Position numbers and translations under genes: made by a program. DNA of 7,456 nucleotides from Candidatus Susulua stagnicola (GTDB lineage: Bacteria > Omnitrophota > Gorgyraeia > Duberdicusellales > 4484-171), in assembly GCA_030765735.1 (NCBI GenBank), contig JAVCBZ010000001.1, positions 1-7,456 of the forward strand, in the 5' to 3' direction. Numbering within the stretch: the first letter of the stretch is position 1; every line of letters begins with the position of its first letter. Positions 5,154 through 7,456 of this stretch are shown here, piece after piece. The notes beneath the pieces were generated by a model. The model made no database searches and had not been told where the DNA came from. It saw only the letters and a list, made by a program, of their open reading frames with translations.

Positions 5154-6299
5154 ATGAATAATAGTTCTTGGTTTTCTCAAATTTCTTTCAAGCAACGAAT
5201 TTGGTTGTTTGTAACTGTGGCAGGAATGCTTGCGATTACAGGTCTTGGGATTTTGCTGAGTTCATCAAGCAAGCTAAAGGAATCAATTGATTTCAATATT
5301 AACATGTCTATCCAGGACATTGCTCCCAAACTTGGAGTTACAGGTAAAGGTCTTGCTCGTGAACTTGAATTACCGATTGATATTTCCAAGAAAAAGTCTC
5401 TCAATTCATTAAAGGTAACAGACGAAGAACTTCATCATGCCGTTGAGCACATTCTTTCTCATCGTGACAGTATACTCAAGTATTATATTTATGCGGCGTT
5501 GGTATTGTTTGGTTTAGTTTTTCTTACTAAACTAGGGCGGCCGGATGGATCCGACGTCAAACTCAAGTATAAGTGGTATCCCCGAACACCTTACATCGTC
5601 TCTCTCTTACTTTCTGTAATAGTAGCTGGGTTCATTCTTGGCAAATCGCCTAATCCCATGGAGGGAGCAGTCAAAGTATTCAAATCCATGGTAGGGCTTT
5701 ACCCTGACCCAATGGTCAAGGTAATTGCTTTTAGTTTTTTCATTATGCTTGCTGTTATTGGGAATAAAATAATTTGTGGTTGGGCTTGTCCTTTCGGTGC
5801 TTTGCAAGAGCTTATTTACAGTATTCCAGTCTTGAGGAAAATTAAAGAAAGAAAACTTCCATTTATGCTCACAAACACAATTCGTACAGGCATTTTTATT
5901 ATTATGTTTCTTTTTCTATTTGGAATCATTGGAGGACGTATGGGGTTTGTAATTTATCACTACGTTAATCCCTTTAATCTATTTAATTTTGATTTTGAAA
6001 CATTCAGTATCCTGCTGACAGTAATTATTACTTTATTGGTATCGTTCATTGCTTATCGACCATTTTGTCAGTTCATTTGCCCTTTCGGGTTTATCTCATG
6101 GATAACTGAGCGATTCAGCATTTTTCGTGTTCGAATTGATAAAGAAAAGTGTATCCAATGTGGTGCCTGTATAAAGGCATGCCCCCTAGAAGCTGCAGAG
6201 GGCAGGGTCAAATGTAAGAGATTACCGGCTGATTGCTTCAGCTGTGCACGTTGCTTAAATGTTTGTCCAACCGATGCTATCAAGTATAGTGGGAAATAG
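5154..6299 (+). CDS. NapH/MauN-type membrane polyferredoxin (4Fe-4S)
   Basis: The 381-residue protein has about six membrane helices (near 16-37, 107-126, 146-163, 188-205, 241-262, 284-303). It has two CxxxCP motifs after helices (C208/C212 in CGWACPFG, C305/C309 in CQFICPFG) and a C-terminal ferredoxin domain with C333-C336-C339-C343 and C361-C364-C367-C371, binding two 4Fe-4S clusters. This is the NapH/NosR-C-terminal/MauN arrangement, which passes electrons between quinol or cytosolic donors and a partner enzyme. A loop domain at about 40-106, presumably outside the membrane, precedes helix 2. AGGAG (5145-5149) is close to the ATG. It is first in a three-gene operon. No terminal reductase is nearby, so the partner is unknown. 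NapH proper is not implied. Confidence 0.85.
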   Translation: MNNSSWFSQISFKQRIWLFVTVAGMLAITGLGILLSSSSKLKESIDFNINMSIQDIAPKLGVTGKGLARELELPIDISKKKSLNSLKVTDEELHHAVEHILSHRDSILKYYIYAALVLFGLVFLTKLGRPDGSDVKLKYKWYPRTPYIVSLLLSVIVAGFILGKSPNPMEGAVKVFKSMVGLYPDPMVKVIAFSFFIMLAVIGNKIICGWACPFGALQELIYSIPVLRKIKERKLPFMLTNTIRTGIFIIMFLFLFGIIGGRMGFVIYHYVNPFNLFNFDFETFSILLTVIITLLVSFIAYRPFCQFICPFGFISWITERFSIFRVRIDKEKCIQCGACIKACPLEAAEGRVKCKRLPADCFSCARCLNVCPTDAIKYSGK

Positions 6300-6350
6300 A
6301 GAGCCTGTAGTTCCAGTGTTTTGATGTAATAATTTTTAGGGGGAAAAATA

Positions 6351-6671
6351 ATGAAGATAGGAGTTGTCATTTCAAGTAACGATGTTGAGACCTGTTGGAA
6401 TGCTTTGCGATATGCTAATTTTTGCTTGTCCCAAAAAGATGAAGTTAAAGTTTTCTTTATGGGGGAAGGTGTTGAATACCAAAAGATTAGCATTGAGAAG
6501 TTTAATACAGTCGAACAGGCAGAAAAACTGATGCAATCTGGTGGCAAAATCTATGCTTGCGGAAGTTGTATTAAATCAAGAGACCAAGAAGGCTCTGAAA
6601 TGTGCCCTATTTCTACGATGAAAGATATGTATGAGATAGTGAACGAAAGTGATAAAATTGTAACATTCTAA
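6351..6671 (+). CDS. Small DsrE-like protein with CGSC motif
   Basis: This 106-residue protein starts with a Rossmann-like strand (MKIGVVISSND) and follows the DsrE/YchN fold order: strand, helix with a WNALRYANFCL pattern, strand EVKVFFMGEGVEY (31-43), a helix around the quinone-like position, then GKIYACGSCIKSR (65-77). The pair C70/C73 sits where DsrE-family sulfur carriers hold their active Cys; C15, C25 and C85 are extra. Relatives shuttle sulfane sulfur or sense redox state, as soluble cytosolic oligomers. A strong AGGGGG (6338-6343) precedes the ATG, 51 bp after the NapH-like gene. The pairing with a membrane ferredoxin suggests thiol or sulfur redox work; the substrate is unknown. Confidence 0.78.
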   Translation: MKIGVVISSNDVETCWNALRYANFCLSQKDEVKVFFMGEGVEYQKISIEKFNTVEQAEKLMQSGGKIYACGSCIKSRDQEGSEMCPISTMKDMYEIVNESDKIVTF

Positions 6672-6695
6672 ACTATTGCAGGAGTAAAATAACTC

Positions 6696-7073
6696 ATGGT
6701 TGAAGTAAAGGTTAATAATGTCCACAATACAATGGTGGTTACATTTAGGGGCGTTGTTGATGTGCAACAAATAGAGGAATTACATAACAATATTCAACAG
6801 ATAATCCCTAAACTTGAGAGTGGTTTTAAGATTTTAACTGATTTATCTTTACTGGAAAGCATGGACATTGAAGCTCATTCGCTTGTTGAAAAAATGATGC
6901 AATTGTGTAATCAACACGGAGTGTCAAAGATTATTAGAGTCATCCCCGATTCTAGTAAGGATATAGGATTCAATATTATGTCTTTATTTAACTATTCTCA
7001 TGATGTAGGTATAGTTACCTCTCAATCAACCGAGGAAGCGTTAAGGCATGTTTTTTTAAAGGGTTCTATCTAG
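6696..7073 (+). CDS. STAS-like domain protein, possible regulator
   Basis: This 125-residue soluble protein is not one I recognise by name. Its pattern looks like a STAS or SpoIIAA-like fold: strands VEVKVNN and TMVVTFRGVVD (2-22), a helix QQIEELHNNIQQIIPKL (24-40), strand FKILTDLSLL (44-53), a helix after MDIEA (56-70) and strand VSKIIRVIP (76-84). The position that is phosphorylated in anti-anti-sigma factors is not clearly conserved; ESMDIEA occupies it. AGGAG (6680-6684) lies 11 nt before the ATG. It starts 24 bp after the DsrE-like gene and is clearly in the same operon. It may sense or regulate the redox pair; that is inference. Confidence 0.65.
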   Translation: MVEVKVNNVHNTMVVTFRGVVDVQQIEELHNNIQQIIPKLESGFKILTDLSLLESMDIEAHSLVEKMMQLCNQHGVSKIIRVIPDSSKDIGFNIMSLFNYSHDVGIVTSQSTEEALRHVFLKGSI

Positions 7074-7304
7074 CAATAGATATTTGCAAGTTTTCATATA
7101 ACTTTTTTGCCTCTCAGTTCAAAAACCAATTACGAACCTTTTAGTGCAATAGCAAAGAGTGCCCAAACAGTGCCCACTCTACTCCAAAACAACGGCAAAC
7201 ACTGGTAAACAACGGTAAACAACCGGACAGTATAAGATCTTACAAAATAAGGAGATAGAGGAGATAAGCCTGATAAATAAAGCTTATTCAAAAACCACTT
7301 AATA
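7074..7304 (+). other. Non-coding right end of the redox cassette
   Basis: No gene is visible from 7074 to the window end (383 bp). Just after the STAS-like gene there is a weak hairpin, AAGTT (7088-7092) with AACTT (7100-7104), followed by four Ts, which could be a poor terminator. Then come two GTGCCCA boxes (7159-7165, 7170-7176) and the decamer array. The 75 bp between array and tRNA fragment are A/G-rich with no obvious structure. Confidence 0.55.
7170..7230 (+). promoter_or_regulatory. Arm-like decamer array with GTGCCCA box, right cassette
   Basis: After GTGCCCA (7170-7176) four consecutive decamers run from 7191 to 7230: AACGGCAAAC, ACTGGTAAAC, AACGGTAAAC, AACCGGACAG. The strict 10-bp period, one per helical turn, and the position 75 bp inside a tRNA-derived core suggest tyrosine-integrase arm-binding sites. 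The left cassette has the mirror-image version on the minus strand, and a shortened copy lies at 7407-7456. The function is inferred from layout. Confidence 0.65.
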
Positions 7305-7321
7305 GAATCCTCTCCCCTCCG
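7305..7321 (+). pseudogene. 3'-end fragment of tRNA-Ser (right attachment-site remnant)
   Basis: GAATCCTCTCCCCTCCG is identical to bases 4976-4992 of the intact tRNA-Ser: the end of the T-loop, the 3' T-stem, the 3' acceptor strand and the discriminator. Identity stops on both sides. Unlike the intact gene, the fragment is followed directly by CCA (7322-7324), so it derives from a tRNA-Ser gene that encoded its CCA tail. Such 3'-end repeats are the usual footprint of integration at a tRNA gene. Confidence 0.85.
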
Positions 7322-7406
7322 CCATTTTATTTTACGGATTAAAAAGTTTTATCTGACAAGCATTTTTTGACTTGCCAAAATTTACTTATCACGATACGTC
7401 CAAAAC

Positions 7407-7456
7407 GTGCCCATTTTACTCAAAACAACGGTAAACACTGGCAAACAACCGGACAG
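7407..7456 (+). repeat. Second copy of the GTGCCCA-decamer array at the window end
   Basis: GTGCCCA (7407-7413) is followed by decamers AACGGTAAAC (7427-7436), ACTGGCAAAC (7437-7446) and AACCGGACAG (7447-7456). This repeats 7170-7230 with one decamer fewer and a few base changes. It lies outside the right cassette, beyond the tRNA 3' fragment, and so should belong to another, older cassette or remnant. The sequence ends exactly at the last repeat base. Confidence 0.7.

Larger units (their letters stand above)
4993..7321 (+). mobile_element. Right tRNA-Ser-bounded cassette with redox operon (inferred)
   Basis: This 2329-bp segment runs from the end of the intact tRNA-Ser to the end of an exact 17-nt copy of the tRNA 3' end. 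It has the classic layout of an element integrated at a tRNA 3' end that restores the gene. It contains a promoter, three genes (NapH-like, DsrE-like, STAS-like) and a decamer array 75 bp inside the distal fragment. There is no integrase, transposase or relaxase, so it would be non-autonomous or a decayed element. The genes read as slightly richer in G+C than the left-hand part by eye. Confidence 0.55.

Noticed and set aside
6068..6547. Minus-strand frame of 159 codons
   Set aside because: It lies antisense to the ferredoxin-domain end and the DsrE-like gene, both with clear motifs and good ribosome binding sites, and has no recognisable pattern.
2901..7321. A split tRNA joined in trans from the 2901 and 7305 fragments, perhaps with help from archease/RtcB
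   Set aside because: The fragments cover only nucleotides 1-45 and 73-89, so the variable arm and 5' T-stem would be missing, and an intact tRNA-Ser already lies between them.
7157..7456. CRISPR array from the short phased repeats
   Set aside because: The units are 10 bp, contiguous and degenerate, with no unique spacers and no cas genes.

Overview
The window is AT-rich bacterial DNA. It carries a 5S rRNA, a tRNA-Lys(CUU), archease, a class II seryl-tRNA synthetase, a tRNA-Ser(UGA) and several membrane or redox genes. Archease in a bacterium, together with a membrane-anchored SGNH hydrolase holding TPR repeats, suggests an uncultured anaerobic lineage such as Omnitrophota or a relative. That placement is an inference from gene style and is weak.

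Left part (1-2893) looks like conserved chromosome. It runs 5S rRNA, a strong intrinsic terminator, tRNA-Lys, archease, serS, and a five-helix membrane protein whose start overlaps the end of serS. The serS promoter sits inside four perfect 7-bp tandem repeats and would give an mRNA with no leader.

Right part (2901-7456) is accessory DNA built around one tRNA-Ser gene. An intact tRNA-Ser(UGA) lies at 4904-4992. A 45-nt copy of its 5' half lies upstream at 2901-2945. An exact 17-nt copy of its 3' end lies downstream at 7305-7321. The copies delimit two insert-like segments of 2003 bp (left) and 2329 bp (right). Each segment has, about 75-80 bp inside its outer tRNA fragment, a similar array of 10-bp repeats preceded by a GTGYCCA box. 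The two arrays are mirror images and resemble tyrosine-integrase arm sites. A third array closes the window. No integrase gene is visible, so these look like non-autonomous tRNA-targeted cassettes, or cassettes served by a recombinase elsewhere.

Cargo: the left cassette holds one gene, a membrane-anchored SGNH/GDSL hydrolase with a TPR insert, behind a promoter whose -35 box lies in a perfect palindrome. The right cassette holds a three-gene operon: a NapH-like membrane polyferredoxin, a small DsrE-like cysteine protein and a STAS-like protein. It points to membrane electron transfer coupled to thiol or sulfur chemistry. The most interesting feature is this mirrored, integrase-less cassette arrangement on both sides of a single tRNA-Ser gene, just downstream of the gene for its cognate synthetase.
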